Source of the DNA: Pelargonium nanum
Taxonomy: Eukaryota; Streptophyta; Magnoliopsida; Geraniales; Geraniaceae
Assembly: GCA_036897485.1 (NCBI GenBank)
Contig: JAYMTF010001089.1
Coordinates: 1 to 26,451 of the forward strand
Reading direction: 5' to 3'
DNA length: 26,451 nucleotides
The position numbers and the translations under genes are program-made. Shown here piece after piece: positions 10,713 through 21,227 of the stretch. The notes beneath the pieces are model-generated. The model had not been told where the DNA came from. It made no database searches and saw only the letters and a program-made list of their open reading frames with translations. The stretch's first letter is position 1. Every line of letters begins with the position of its first letter.

Positions 10713-10893
10713 TATTGAAGCATAACTTGAGATCCTGATTTAATTTCTCTTTTATATGACCATTGACCAATTCATGTATTTATATTCTCTAATTTGTTTC
10801 CCTCATAACAGGTTTGACTATTGTATATCATTGTGTACAAATTTATGTCACCATACTCAATACAGTCAACCTATTGCTCATACAATTTGTACA
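10713..10893 (+). repeat. 3' LTR of copia element 2
   Basis: This is the direct-repeat partner of 7012-7190. The left border is set by the polypurine tract and the right border by the ACA shared with the 5' LTR. Confidence 0.92.
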
Positions 10894-11390
10894 ATGTGTC
10901 AACACAAATATGACACATTTAATAATCATTTTCAAATATTAAACACTAAACGACACTTTAATAATCGTGTTGCCATATCATGTTCGTGTTTAGTTTACAT
11001 AAATGGGAGACCGAGTGAGTTATAGTTGAAATTGCTCTTATTTTCTCCTTCCACTCCCTTATCATAGGTCCAAAAGATTTGGATGATAAGTATAGACGTG
11101 TAGATGAGAAATTTGAAATGAAATGAAAAAAAATTAATTAAGAAAAGCACAAAAACAGTGCGTGATAACTGATTATACGATTTAATAGCATTGACATACT
11201 ATTTTAACATTAATCATGCTATCGTGTTGTGCGTGTTTTAAATGTTCAAAATAGATACAACACAATCATTAATATATTTATTGTCTTGAGCTCTTCAACA
11301 TAAACATAATACGATTGTATACACGTCGTGTCTAAATATATAATCGTATCATGTCATGTCGAGTAAAATATCACGTCCCCAACTCTAATC
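10894..11390. other. AT-rich spacer with GTGTC/GACAC-rich repeat remnants
   Basis: There is no gene. The stretch has many short words such as CGTGTTG, GACAC and ATCGTGTT, and a similar GACACG-rich patch occurs in SCAB1 intron 6 near 16800-16850. It may be decayed repeat DNA of one family, but no borders were found. Confidence 0.35.
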
Positions 11391-11398
11391 ATTCCCAC

Positions 11399-11955
11399 TA
11401 GAGTTGGCAAAAGGGTACCCGACCTGCGGGGCACCCGAAGCCTATAGGGTTGGGAACGGGTCTACAATCTTCAACCCGAAAAAAAATCAGGTCGGGTTTG
11501 GATTTGGTTAATTATGAAATTTTCGGGTCGGGTTAGGCTCTATAAGAAATTTCATTTTCCGCGACAACCTATCCAGTCGCTCAAACCCTATCCTGTCGAA
11601 GAAAGTCAATAATTAGCTGTAACCAAATGTCTTGTCACGGAAAGTCTCATGTGCACGACTGGAGCTGGTTTGTCACGAAAAATATAGTTTTGTGCGATAT
11701 AATAGCCGTCACCAAAACCATAAAAGCCCAAATTTTCACCATCATTAGGCTTTTATCTATGTTAGCCCAATAGTCATTATTTCTAAGATTAACTCAAGAC
11801 GACAACTTATTTTTGGCTGTCACTAAAAGTAAGAATTTTTGTAGTGAGGGTCGGATCGGGTATACCAGCAAAAAAAAATACATTCTATATCTAAAACCCG
11901 AAACCCGACTCTAACCCGACTCAACTCGACCCGACCCAAAATTTTGCCACCTCTA
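11399..11955. mobile_element. hAT-type MITE with 8-bp target duplication
   Basis: The left end reads TAGAGTTGGCAAAA. The right end, reverse-complemented, reads TAGAGGTGGCAAAA, so 13 of 14 terminal bases match. The flanks ATTCCCAC (11391-11398) and GTTCCCAC (11956-11963) agree at 7 of 8 positions. An 8-bp duplication and this kind of TIR are hallmarks of plant hAT elements. The arms are rich in GGGTCGGGT and ACCCGAC words. There is no transposase. Without the nested insertion (11538-11846) it is about 245 bp. It sits just upstream of the SCAB1 promoter region. Confidence 0.88.
11538..11846. mobile_element. CACTA-type mini-element nested in the hAT MITE
   Basis: The right end AATTTTTGTAGTG is the complement of CACTACAAAAATT, the standard plant CACTA terminus. 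The left end CTCTATAAGAAAT differs from CACTACAAGAAAT at two positions. AGG lies directly outside both ends (11535-11537 and 11847-11849), the three-base duplication expected for this superfamily. Subterminal GCGACAAC and GACGACAAC words fit. Removing the 309 bp and one AGG rejoins a continuous GGTCGGGT-rich hAT arm. It has no coding capacity. Confidence 0.85.
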
Positions 11956-12019
11956 GTTCCCACAATTTCCTTTTAACTTAAGTATTGTCTTACATATTGT
12001 AGCACGGGGAAGTAGACTT

Positions 12020-13006
12020 TATAAAAATATATAATTAATTACATCAAATTATATTAGCAGATATTAAGCATAATAGTTGACCAAAAAAGATATTCAAAAT
12101 CTATTCGTGACAATGAAATTACAAAAATGCCCCGAACAAAACAGCCAAGGAGTCAGGGAAGGACGGCTGGCCGCTTTTTTAAAAAGCTAAAGCAAACAGC
12201 AATTGCTTGCGTTGCGACCATTTTCTCTTCTCTCTCCTTCTTGTCCGAAAACCAACATTTCTCTCTGGATTTTCTCAAATCTAAGCTATTTTACTTCCCT
12301 CAACCACAGATTCTCTAAACACTCCATTCCTCATCTTATTTACTCCATTTTTTCTTGTTAATTTTCATGATCTGAAGCTCAGGCTGGTGAGTCTGTGAGT
12401 GAGCGAGTGATTTATTCCATTTCTGTTTAAGCTCGTCTCAAATCTCTGCAATTCGGCCTCCAGTTTCTTCGCCTGGTAAGTCATTTCTCGATTTCGCTTC
12501 CTGTTTTTGTAATCTGTGCTCTGATTTTGTATCCACAACTGTTTCTACTTTCCTTTTGCTTGTTTGATCTTCCTTTTTTTTAAATTTTTATAATTAGTGA
12601 ATTGGTCTAGTAATTTCATGGGTGAAAATTGTTTCAAGCAGTTGTTTGGTGGAAATTTTTGTAAAAAAGACGAATTTTGAAGTGGAAATTGAGTTTAAAC
12701 ATTAGTTAGCCATCTGGGTACGTGAGGGTTAACTTTGGTTTTTTTTTTTTTTGGGAAAGTTTTATACTGGACAGCTATGGTTTTTTTCATTTTCCTGTGC
12801 TTTCTGACCAACCAAACAGATACAAAATGTATCTTTATTTTATTTTATGTATATATTTTTTGCTTATATTCGTTACTTATTTACAAATTTTTAGTTGGTG
12901 AGCAGTGGCCCACATTCTGGTCATAGGTTGATAGTTTATTCTCTTACAATGATCATGACTTGGTTCTGATATTAACCTTGTGCTTTTGGTTTAGTTGGTT
13001 CGAGTT
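12020..13006 (+). promoter_or_regulatory. SCAB1: SCAB1 promoter, non-coding exon 1 and leader intron
   Basis: A TATAAAA candidate lies at 12020-12026, and a pyrimidine-rich stretch at 12215-12245 is typical of plant leaders. The transcription start cannot be fixed. Exon 1 most likely ends at 12475 (CTG|GTAAGT). The leader intron then runs 12476-12994, ending TTTAG, and 12 bases of leader precede the ATG at 13007. A second strong donor (CTG|GTGAGT) lies at 12386/12387. A two-codon upstream frame (ATG ATC TGA, 12367-12375) lies in exon 1. The intron carries a long poly-T run near 12737. Confidence 0.65.
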
Positions 13007-16000
13007 ATGACGAGGGTAAGCCGTGATTTTGGGGATTCAATGCATAAAGAAGCTGTCCCGGCTGTGTCAGCAGATGTGATGTTTGCCACTAGTCGGTTTC
13101 CGAATTATAAGTTAGGAGCTAATAATCAAGTTGTGGATGCCAAGGATGACCCGAAAGTAATGTCCATGAAGGAGGTTGTGGCAAGGGAGACTGCGCTCTT
13201 GTTAGATCAGCAAAAACGCCTTTCAGTTCGTGACCTTGCCAGTAAATTCGAGAAGGGGTTAGCTGCTGCTGCTAAGTTATCTGATGAGGTTCGGATTTCC
13301 TGAAGTTTGTATATGTGCAATTTCTTGTTGAATCTTAGTTATAGTCCAACTCAATTGCCAAAAACCGGTCTTTTCAAATTTTGCTCAATATGTATTCTCC
13401 GTTACTAACTTTAACAAAACAGAGAGAATTTTGCAAAATAATTTAGAAAGTTGAAGCTTATGGTTCAGTTGAGGATGGGCAGCTGCATCAATAATGCTAT
13501 TGAGTTCAGTAAATGAATGGTTTTCTTTTCATGTATAAATAATGAACAATCTATCAATCAATTAGCGTGGAACTATGTTTGCTGTTTCATGTAAGAGTGA
13601 TTAGTTTCTCTCTTTCTTATGTTTCTTTGTACAACTTGTAACAATCAGAATTTTAGTTTCTGCATTGTTAAATGATATTTGGAGCTATTTCATAAGCCAG
13701 TCGTTGAATTCAGGCTAGACTCAGGGAGGCAGCTTCATTGGAAAAACATGTTCTTTTGAAGAAACTTCGAGATGCACTGGAGTCCTTGAAAGGGCGTGTT
13801 GCGGGTAGGAACAAGGATGATGTAGAGGAAGCTATTGCTATGGTTAGTTGTAATTTCTTATTCTACTGACTTTGTTCCTTTCTTCACTTATGCCACACAT
13901 TACACAATAAGCTAGTCATCATCCTACTGGATCACTCAGAACTACGAATCATAATATATGATATCGAATTAACAGGGTATAAATAATGTCCATTCTTTTG
14001 TTTTCAGGCTTTGTTCAAAGTAATTTTTCTCTTCTATATTATGATCCGTAACTTGAATGCCAAATTTTCTGCCTGTCTCAATAATTTATTTCTCATTGTT
14101 GTGCTTAGGCTAAAAGAGTAGTTTTGTGCAGCTGAATCTGCATCCCCCATAGCCGTGTGTGTGTAATCTAGATGCTATTTGCTTCCTTATTGTTACAGTC
14201 ATGTTTTTTTTTTTCAATTTATTTACGAGATGCATGGTGAAGCAGTGTTTGTTTTGGAAGTGTATTGTTGCATTTTGATATTATCATTGGTCATTTTGGT
14301 CCACTTCTAAAAAAGAAACAAAACAATTTTTCGTAAAAAGTAAGGATGATCTATTGTTAAAAGAAGATTGTAATGTTAATTAAAATTGGTACTGACTTGA
14401 CACATACCAAATATGTATATGTAATATTTGTAAAAAGCAATGATGATTGAAGTTGCCAATTGTATTTATCTTACTTGTGATTGATGCTAGCAATTCCAGT
14501 TGAGGTTTACCGCTTAAGTCGACAGTATAAGAGATGTCAAAAGAAGCGACTGATTAGTCTAAGATCAAAATTAGGATCTATCAGAAGAGAGGGGCATGTT
14601 CTTAGGAGCTCAAGGTTTTTTCACCTCTAGTAATTTGATTTTTAAATGAATATATCAACATTGGGAATCCTTAGAACATATTGATCTAGGACAACTTAAG
14701 GAACACAAAAATTGAAGAGAAAGTAGAGAAACGGATACAGATTAAAATGAGAGAAGAAAATAGTAGAGGGATAAAAGGGAGAATTATGAGTGATTGGAGG
14801 AACTGAGAAAAAAAAGGGCCAAAGATCAAGTCAAAAGGGTGAACAATAATGGAGAGCACAAGGTTGAAGGGAGAAGGGGGGAGAAAGGGGAGAGACTATA
14901 GAGAGAAAAGAGGGAAACAGTAGAGCAAAAGGGTGAATCCCAATAGTAGGTTTATTGGATCATTCAATTCTCCTTCTATTGTATTACAGGAGGGTATTTA
15001 TAGATAAAATTATTTCTAAGAAATAGAAACAGCTAAGTCAAAACCATAAACAATTGTATATTCTAATATAAATAACTCCTAAGAAATAAAAGCAGCTAAG
15101 CTAAACCCTATATAATTTAGATACCCCAATAATAATATCCCTAATTAAGTTGTCCTGTGTCACACATTCAAGAGAAAATTCCCCTTCAATGCGTTAATAC
15201 TATATATAGAATGTCGCCTTTCAATTCCTAATTTTATAACTTCTTTAGAATGAACCTTCTGGTACCATTAATTTACTTCTGCAGTTCATGCCTTTGATAT
15301 TGCTGATTCTGGCCCTTTTTCTAGGTGGAAGCTTTAGCAGTTCAACTGACTCAAAGGGAAGGAGAATTAATCCAAGAGAAGGCCGAAGTGAAGAAGCTAG
15401 CAAGCTTCCTTCAGCAGGTAATGTATACTTTGGTTAACGCGTCTTGTGTGTCTGGGTGTGCATGTGTGTTGATTATATATGTGCATTATTTATGTGGCAA
15501 CAAGTCATTTAGATTCTTGTTGCATTGGGAATGATCTACTATCATACCTTGAAATAAGGTGTCCATTTAAACTTACCTTTTGCATTGGAGTTTTTTGGTG
15601 ATCCGGACGCTAGTTTCAATATTTTTTTCCCAATGTTTTGTGGTAGTTGTGTTGTGGTTGAGGAAGCAAATGAAAGTTATGAGAATATCTTGATTCGCCA
15701 TGACAATGTTATGATTTAGATTATAGAATTAGAATAGCTAATCTCTTAAGAACCATGAAATAGGGTAGGGCATATACGTGTAAAACACATTTCTACCTTG
15801 TTCTTTGAAGATCCAGATGCTGCTTTTACTATTAATGTGGAGGGATTATTGTGGTTGAAGAACTAAGTTCATGGTAATTATAAGTATATCTTGATTACAT
15901 CAAGTCAGTGCCATGATTTAGGTTATAATTATTAGGCAAGATAATGATAATTTTTTTATATTTTAATTCTAGTCTTCTATAAAGAATAGAGAACCATTGA

Positions 16001-19000
16001 ATTAAGTTGAGGATGTTGTATTGATTTAGATGTTTGGGTGCGAACAAAGAGAACTAAAAGAAGACTTGTACCAAACAGATCCACTTTTAACATTTTACTT
16101 GGATAGTATTTATAATTTTATATAAGCGTGCATCTGTTTTCTCCCTCTTTACATCAGTGTTGAGTATACACATATTTTTGCAGGCTTCCGAGGATGCAAA
16201 AAGGCTTGTCGATGAGGAACGAGCTTTTGCTCGTTCTGAAATTGAAAATGCCAGAGCAGCAGTGGAGAGAGTGGAACAGGCTCTTCAAGACCAAGAAAGA
16301 ATGTCACGGGCTTCAGGGAATCAGGTTTGTGTTATTTGCATATTTTCAAATTTTAACAGTGTCAATGGCAGTGGTTGTTGAACTCACTATGTAATTTTGG
16401 GAGTTGACCCTTTGTTGATTTTTAAACGTCTATGTTTGGATATATGATCCTTTGGGCACAATTTGGTACAGTGCTTAAGCATGATTAGATATATGATCTA
16501 TGTTGAGAGAACTGCATAATATATATTTTTCTTTTTCCTTTTCAAGCTTTTGAACCTTGGTAATGCAGTTTTAGTTCATGATTTATATTCGTCACTATGT
16601 TTATCATTGTTTTCTTAAACGAAAATGGTATGTGGGACTCTTAGGACTTGGAAGAACTAATGAAGGAGGTTCAGGAAGCTAGACGGATCAAAATGCTTCA
16701 TCAGCCCAGCAAGGTATATGTTTGATTTGTGCTCTTAATTTGGTGTAGTTTTCTTTTATTTATTTTATTTCTGACTAGTAATGATCTATGTTGCACCAAT
16801 ACTGACACGCGACACAATTTGTCATTAAGAAAAATGACACGACACATTTATTCTTTTATTAAAACATTATTATATATGTATTTTTACATTATATATATGT
16901 GTGTGTGTGTGTGTGTGTAATTTTTCACATAGAAATAGGCAATAGACAAAACCCAAACCAAGAAATACAAAATATAAAAGGGTTAATTAGTTTTGCCTCC
17001 CTAGGACTTGTTTTTATTACATTTTGGGCTCTTTCTAATTATTTTTGCTTGGCCACCTTGCTATTTGTTGATAATGAATGAACTGAATTGCGATTTGTAG
17101 GTCATGGACATGGAACATGAGCTTCTAGCGTTGAGGGCTCAACTTGCGGAGAAGACTAGACGTTCTCTTCAGCTTCAGAAAGAGGTTTGCTTACTGATTT
17201 GCACTTTGTCCAATTTAATATAGGTAATATGCATGTCACTTTGTTAGTCATTTTGTGTATATTTAGCTGGTTTTCACCTTTTTTTTCACTATCCTTGTGT
17301 GAAGGATGTTAATATATGGCTGATTCAGTAACTTATATACTTCAAAATTGATTTTGTCCTTAATTGAATGCATTTGTTTTATTTTCACCGTTTCCAGTTA
17401 GCAATGACCAAGAAGGGCAAGGAAAATATATCCAATATATATGAATTAGATGGCTCTGAAGCTTTGGGTTCTTTTTTACGGATTCAACCTTGCTCTGTTA
17501 ATGCACTAGACTTATCAAAGTGTTCGATTCAATGGTATCGTGTATCTTCTGAAGGTGCCAAGGAACCTATTTCAGGTATGCATATGCATTATGCAATAAT
17601 TTATACTGGTTTATTTGTTGCAATTTCTGGATAAGAGCAAAACAGATGCTTATCTGCTTCTCCAGTTAATGGTTTATATGTTGAAAATTATATCATTCCT
17701 TTCTAGTTGGTTGTTTAGCTGTAGATTTATTTGTCTTTATGAGGAGTATAATTGTGATGTTTTAAACACATGTTCCAGAGCAAAACAGATGTGTGATCCT
17801 CTTCTTCAATTAATGGTTTAGTTGTTGAAAAATATATCATTCATATCTAGTTGGATGGTTCGATGTGGGTTTAGTTGTTGTCTTCATGAGGAATATAATT
17901 ATGATGTCTTAAACACATGTTCCAGAGCTCGTATGTTGATTAACTCACAGTATTTTTTTTGGGACTGAATTAACTCATAGTAATTAAATTATAATACTGT
18001 TCACAATATAAATATAGAAGTATCACCATTGTGTAATCCATCCTGTTTTAGTTGTCAATGAAACTAAAATTTTAAATTGGTTGTCCAACAATAGATGTTC
18101 ACTTTCCTTATTTCATTATCAATCGTAGTTGTTAAGACTAGGATGAATGTCAATCAATGACAAATTTATCTTTAATGTTTTGGAAAAGTTAAATTGGTGA
18201 ACGTTGTTTTCGGGGAGCTGGTCTGATGGAAAAGAGGCTCTGAGGTAAAGGTAGCTTGTCTTGCCCAGGAGGTGGGAAGAGTTGAGAAAAAAGCTAATTC
18301 AGGATCTGTGCTCAAATGAACATCCTTATCCCCAGTCATCCCATCTTTCTTTTCGATCTTCCTTGGAAACAATCAACATCAAAAGGAATACAGGATTCCC
18401 CTGCATAACACCCTTAAGTATTTCACTTACAATTCGGGTGTTGTTGGACTACAACAGTAACAGTAAACCTTCCTGAAATAAAAAGTAGTTATTTTTTTTC
18501 ATGAGATTTCTATTCGTTTCAAAGTCAGACTTTGATTTTGGGTTTGTAAAGTAGGCTTCACCAACTCATTTTATGAATTTTTTTTTTCATGCATAGATTG
18601 TACATAAAAAGAAGTTGATCGCTGATTTACAGGTGGTATTTATTATGTGTTGAAGTGGAATAAATTCCCACGTTTTAATGTTGGAAGCCAAACCCTACCA
18701 ATAAGGTTGAGATATTAGTAGTGGAAGCACAAGCCATTATATGTAGTCAATTATCAAACTTAGCATGATATCAAAGCAGGTTTTTGATCCCTATTTATGT
18801 TACCTCCCCTTGTGGTCTCTAGCCCGCATGCAGATGGATATGCCTGCACTGGCCTATGTGTGGAAGAAATATACCTACACGAGAGGGGAGTGCCATTTAA
18901 AAGCCCCCGGTAGTACACGTGCCAAGCCCACAGATAAAAGAAAAATGTGAGGCTCGCATGTGAGATGGAGCGTTGAAGTGGATAATAAATTCCCACAATA

Positions 19001-20923
19001 ATGGTGGAAGGCAAACCCTGATCATAAGTTTGTCCTTTTAGTAGTAGAAGGCAAAGCCATTATGTGCCCATTATCAAATTTAACATTATGAATTCGTAAT
19101 CTATATGTTCTCGTAGTGTAATGTAACATTTTTGCATGATTTTAAATTTTATAATATCTTATATTATATTTCTGGCTACCTTCAATGACTCTTAACTCTC
19201 CTTTATTTCAGGAGCTACTAAATCAATTTATGCTCCGGAGCCTTATGATGTTGGTCGAATGCTGCTAGTTGAAATTATTTCAGGTGGACAGCAAATCACA
19301 TTGACAACAACTGGGCCCATCGATCCAGGTCTGGTTATATAAATTCATATATGTATCTTTTCTGCTTTGATTCAACATCTAGTAATGTGTATTGGGGGAC
19401 CTTTTTTTTCCTGTGATAATGATTTAAACTAAATACATAACAAGCTGATTTACTTATTATCTTAACAGCTGCTGGTTTGGGAAGCTATGTGGAAGCACTT
19501 GTGCGCAAACACGATGTTGAATTTAATGTACGTTATTCTGTTCACATTCCACGAAGCTCATGCCGTGCTGGCCTTGTTAGATGTGTAGCGTATGCATGTG
19601 TTTTCACTTGTCTGGAAAATCTCGGGATTCTAATGTCAACCAAAACCGAAATAACTTATATATAAGAACACTCTCCCATTTTAAAAACCTAAGGTAGCAT
19701 ATAATAAACTAAGCAGAAAAGTATTTCAAGAAGTGCAGATAGACTCTCGGAAATTTATAATAATTGATAAACTTATGTCTGAGAAGGGCGCCTTGAGACT
19801 ACTCAATTACCCAAAATCAGGGTAACCACCTGTGTTAGCGGGGGTAGAGCCCTTAATTAAAAACAAACAGTGTCTGTGTCTTGCCTAAAGCTATTAACTT
19901 AGATTTCCCTAGTTCGGAGATGCATGAAAACTTTGCCTGGTTAAGTATAACATCCAATGAAAATATACTTGAGAACCCCTTCGTTCGGCTTTACTTGATA
20001 TTTTTTCATAATATAGATAAGCGATCTACGGATTGTATAAGCCTTTCGAACAGTACGTAATCAGGGAAGTTTAATATTTAAAGTAGTGAAATACGGGTTT
20101 AGCTTAAGAGAAGAGCTTCTTGACTGGCGTCATGAGGCGAACCAATTGCTAAATCTTACAATTTATTGTTTCCCACTTATCCTTGTGATGTTTGTATGCT
20201 GCATTATAGGTAGTTATCACCCAGATGAATGGTGTAGATTATTCATCAGAAGCTATACATAAACTTCATGTCGGAAAGATGAGGATGAAGCTCCGTAAGG
20301 GGAAGACGACTATTGCAAAAGAATACTATTCCTCTTCGATGCAGGTACTGCCGATTGTAAATTTTCTGTTGAACCAAGAAGCTGGCGTTTGTTTGTGGTG
20401 AACAATTGGGTTTGTGCAAAGAGATGAATTCCCATCTTCCTACTTGGTGGATGTTTATAAATTATTGTGGCTTGATGTGCATCTCACATGTGTATGATGT
20501 ACTCGATGTATTGTTCCTTGCATGGGATTATACGCATTAGAATCCGTGTTTTGCTTTCTGACTAGTCTTGGGCTTGGGATTTTGCATGCTCCTTAAATGC
20601 TGAATGTACTTTTGGGTCAGACATTTTTAATGCTGTTTTCTGGTTCTTCAGTTATGCGGAGTAAGAGGAGGTGGCAATGCTGCTGCTCAGGCATTGTTTT
20701 GGCAAGCAAAGAAAGGGGTTTCCTTTGTAGTAGCATTGGAATCAGAGAGAGAAAGGAACGCTGCCGTTATGCTAGCCAGAAGATTTGCGTTCGACTGTAA
20801 TGTAAGTGTTTCTCATTGTTGTCTCCTAATTGAAAGAAACTCGGATTTTTTCTGGGTAGAATATAATAAGTGTTGTTAATTATCCAGATCATACTCGGTG
20901 GCCCAGATGACAGATCTTCATGA
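13007..20923 (+). CDS. SCAB1: Stomatal closure-related actin-binding protein (SCAB1-like)
   Basis: This is a plant-specific protein that binds, bundles and stabilises actin filaments; in Arabidopsis it acts in guard-cell actin rearrangement during stomatal closure. Twelve coding exons: 13007-13288, 13714-13842, 15325-15417, 16184-16324, 16645-16713, 17101-17184, 17398-17575, 19212-19328, 19469-19527, 20210-20344, 20652-20801, 20888-20923. All borders are GT..AG, and the frame joins to 490 residues (Arabidopsis protein about 496). Residues 1-94 (DDPKVMSMKEVVARET) form the actin-binding region. Residues 95-270 are an Arg/Glu/Lys-rich coiled coil (GRVAGRNKDDVEEAIAM, EERAFAR). About 275-385 is the Ig-like domain (STIQWYR-type segment, YAPEPYDVGR). 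About 386-485 is the PH-like domain (GKMRMKLRKGKT, WQAKKGVSF, ERERNAAVMLARRF). The C-terminus is short (GGPDDRSS). The first ATG of exon 2 was chosen because MTRVSRDF is the family start. No disruption was seen. Domain limits are from family knowledge. Confidence 0.95.
14545..15191 (-). mobile_element. LTR-like insertion in SCAB1 intron 3, antisense
   Basis: The intron is 1482 bp, and this part differs from its surroundings. It is purine-rich on the plus strand from 14700 to 14940. On the minus strand it has a TATAAATA box (about 15005-14998) followed by CCCTCCTGTAATACAATAGAAGGAG, the layout of a copia LTR promoter and leader. A 12-bp inverted pair, AGGACAACTTAA (14688-14699) and TTAAGTTGTCCT (15145-15156), lies within it. 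A TGTTGAAGG-like LTR start may be degraded to CATTGAAGG at 15191. No target duplication was found, so the borders are approximate. Confidence 0.4.
15590..15940 (+). repeat. Diverged tandem duplication in SCAB1 intron 4
   Basis: Two copies about 210 bp apart share GATCC[GA]GA[CT]GCT (15600 and 15810), TTGTGGTTGA[GA]GAA, TATCTTGATT and ATGATTTAG[AG]TTATA. They differ at many positions, so the duplication is old. Confidence 0.65.
16884..16918 (+). repeat. AT/GT compound microsatellite in SCAB1 intron 6
   Basis: A short AT run is followed by ten GT dinucleotides (16899-16918). It is likely to vary in length between individuals. Confidence 0.95.
17634..17924 (+). repeat. 143-bp tandem duplication in SCAB1 intron 8
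   Basis: Units 17634-17776 and 17777-17924 both begin AGAGCAAAACAGATG and carry TTAATGGTTTA, TATATCATTC, TCTAGTTGG, ATGAGGA[GA]TATAATT and AAACACATGTTCC. The following bases, AGAGCTC, look like the start of a third unit. The high similarity suggests a recent duplication. Confidence 0.9.
18648..19085 (+). mobile_element. Second TRIM element, in SCAB1 intron 8, with target duplication
   Basis: LTRs of 118 and 115 bp (18648-18765 and 18971-19085) share TTGAAGTGGA, AAATTCCCAC, GGAAG.CAAACCCT, AAGCCATTATRTG and TTATCAAA. The first starts TGTTGAAG and the second CGTTGAAG; they end AGCA and AACA. TTATG flanks the element on both sides (18643-18647 and 19086-19090). The primer site TGATATCAAAGCAGG (18766-18780) is two changes from the initiator-tRNA match TGGTATCAGAGCAGG. 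A purine tract GTGAGATGGAG (18960-18970) precedes the second LTR. The 205-bp interior is non-coding. It lies in the same orientation as SCAB1 and is of a different family from the TRIM at 5392-5950. Confidence 0.93.
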
Positions 20924-21227
20924 TACCGCACGCCACAAAATGTAATTAGGCGGTTTTCCCTTTATTTTGTAGAATATGTTTGTTAAAAGTAGTGTGTTAC
21001 GGTATGGGCATTGTTTGATTGCGAGTTTGGTTTTTGTTAGTAACCCGGTTCTGGCAAGGCATCCTTTTATTTGCCTTTTTGTTGTGAGTGTAACTAAGGA
21101 TCATCGTATCTTCACTTCGGCTTCAGGCTGTACCTGTATGTTAAGTTAACAAAACCGCACATTTGATGTTGATTGATGAGTGAAATGAAATGCTTATTTT
21201 GTTTGTGAAATTGTGCTGGTACAGTGA
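20924..21227. other. Shared 3' region of SCAB1 and the P450 gene
   Basis: The 304 bp lie between two convergent stop codons. They must hold the 3' untranslated parts and polyadenylation signals of both transcripts. No canonical AATAAA is placed clearly for either gene; the plus-strand AATGAA near 21181 is the best near-match. The two transcripts may overlap. Confidence 0.6.

Larger units (their letters stand above)
7012..10893 (+). mobile_element. Ty1/copia retrotransposon 2 with both LTRs, non-autonomous relic
   Basis: Direct repeats at 7012-7190 and 10713-10893 (about 180 bp, roughly 85-90 percent alike by eye) bound an internal region of about 3.5 kb. The primer site TGGTATCAGAG (7191-7201) matches the initiator methionine tRNA end exactly. 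The polypurine tract CTTGAGAGGGAA (10701-10712) abuts the 3' LTR. Both LTRs start TATTG instead of TGTTG and end in ACA. The interior is shorter than the usual 4-5 kb, mainly because gag is largely deleted. The bases outside (GTATG at 7007-7011 and ATGTG at 10894-10898) do not form a convincing target duplication. Short LTRs and heavy decay point to an old insertion. Confidence 0.93.

Noticed and set aside
7007..10898. Target duplication for copia element 2
   Set aside because: GTATG and ATGTG do not match well enough; the flanks have probably decayed or recombined.
18172..18372. Minus-strand 66-codon frame in SCAB1 intron 8 as a possible retrocopied exon
   Set aside because: No family was recognised, it is too short to judge, and no splice or poly-A evidence is visible.
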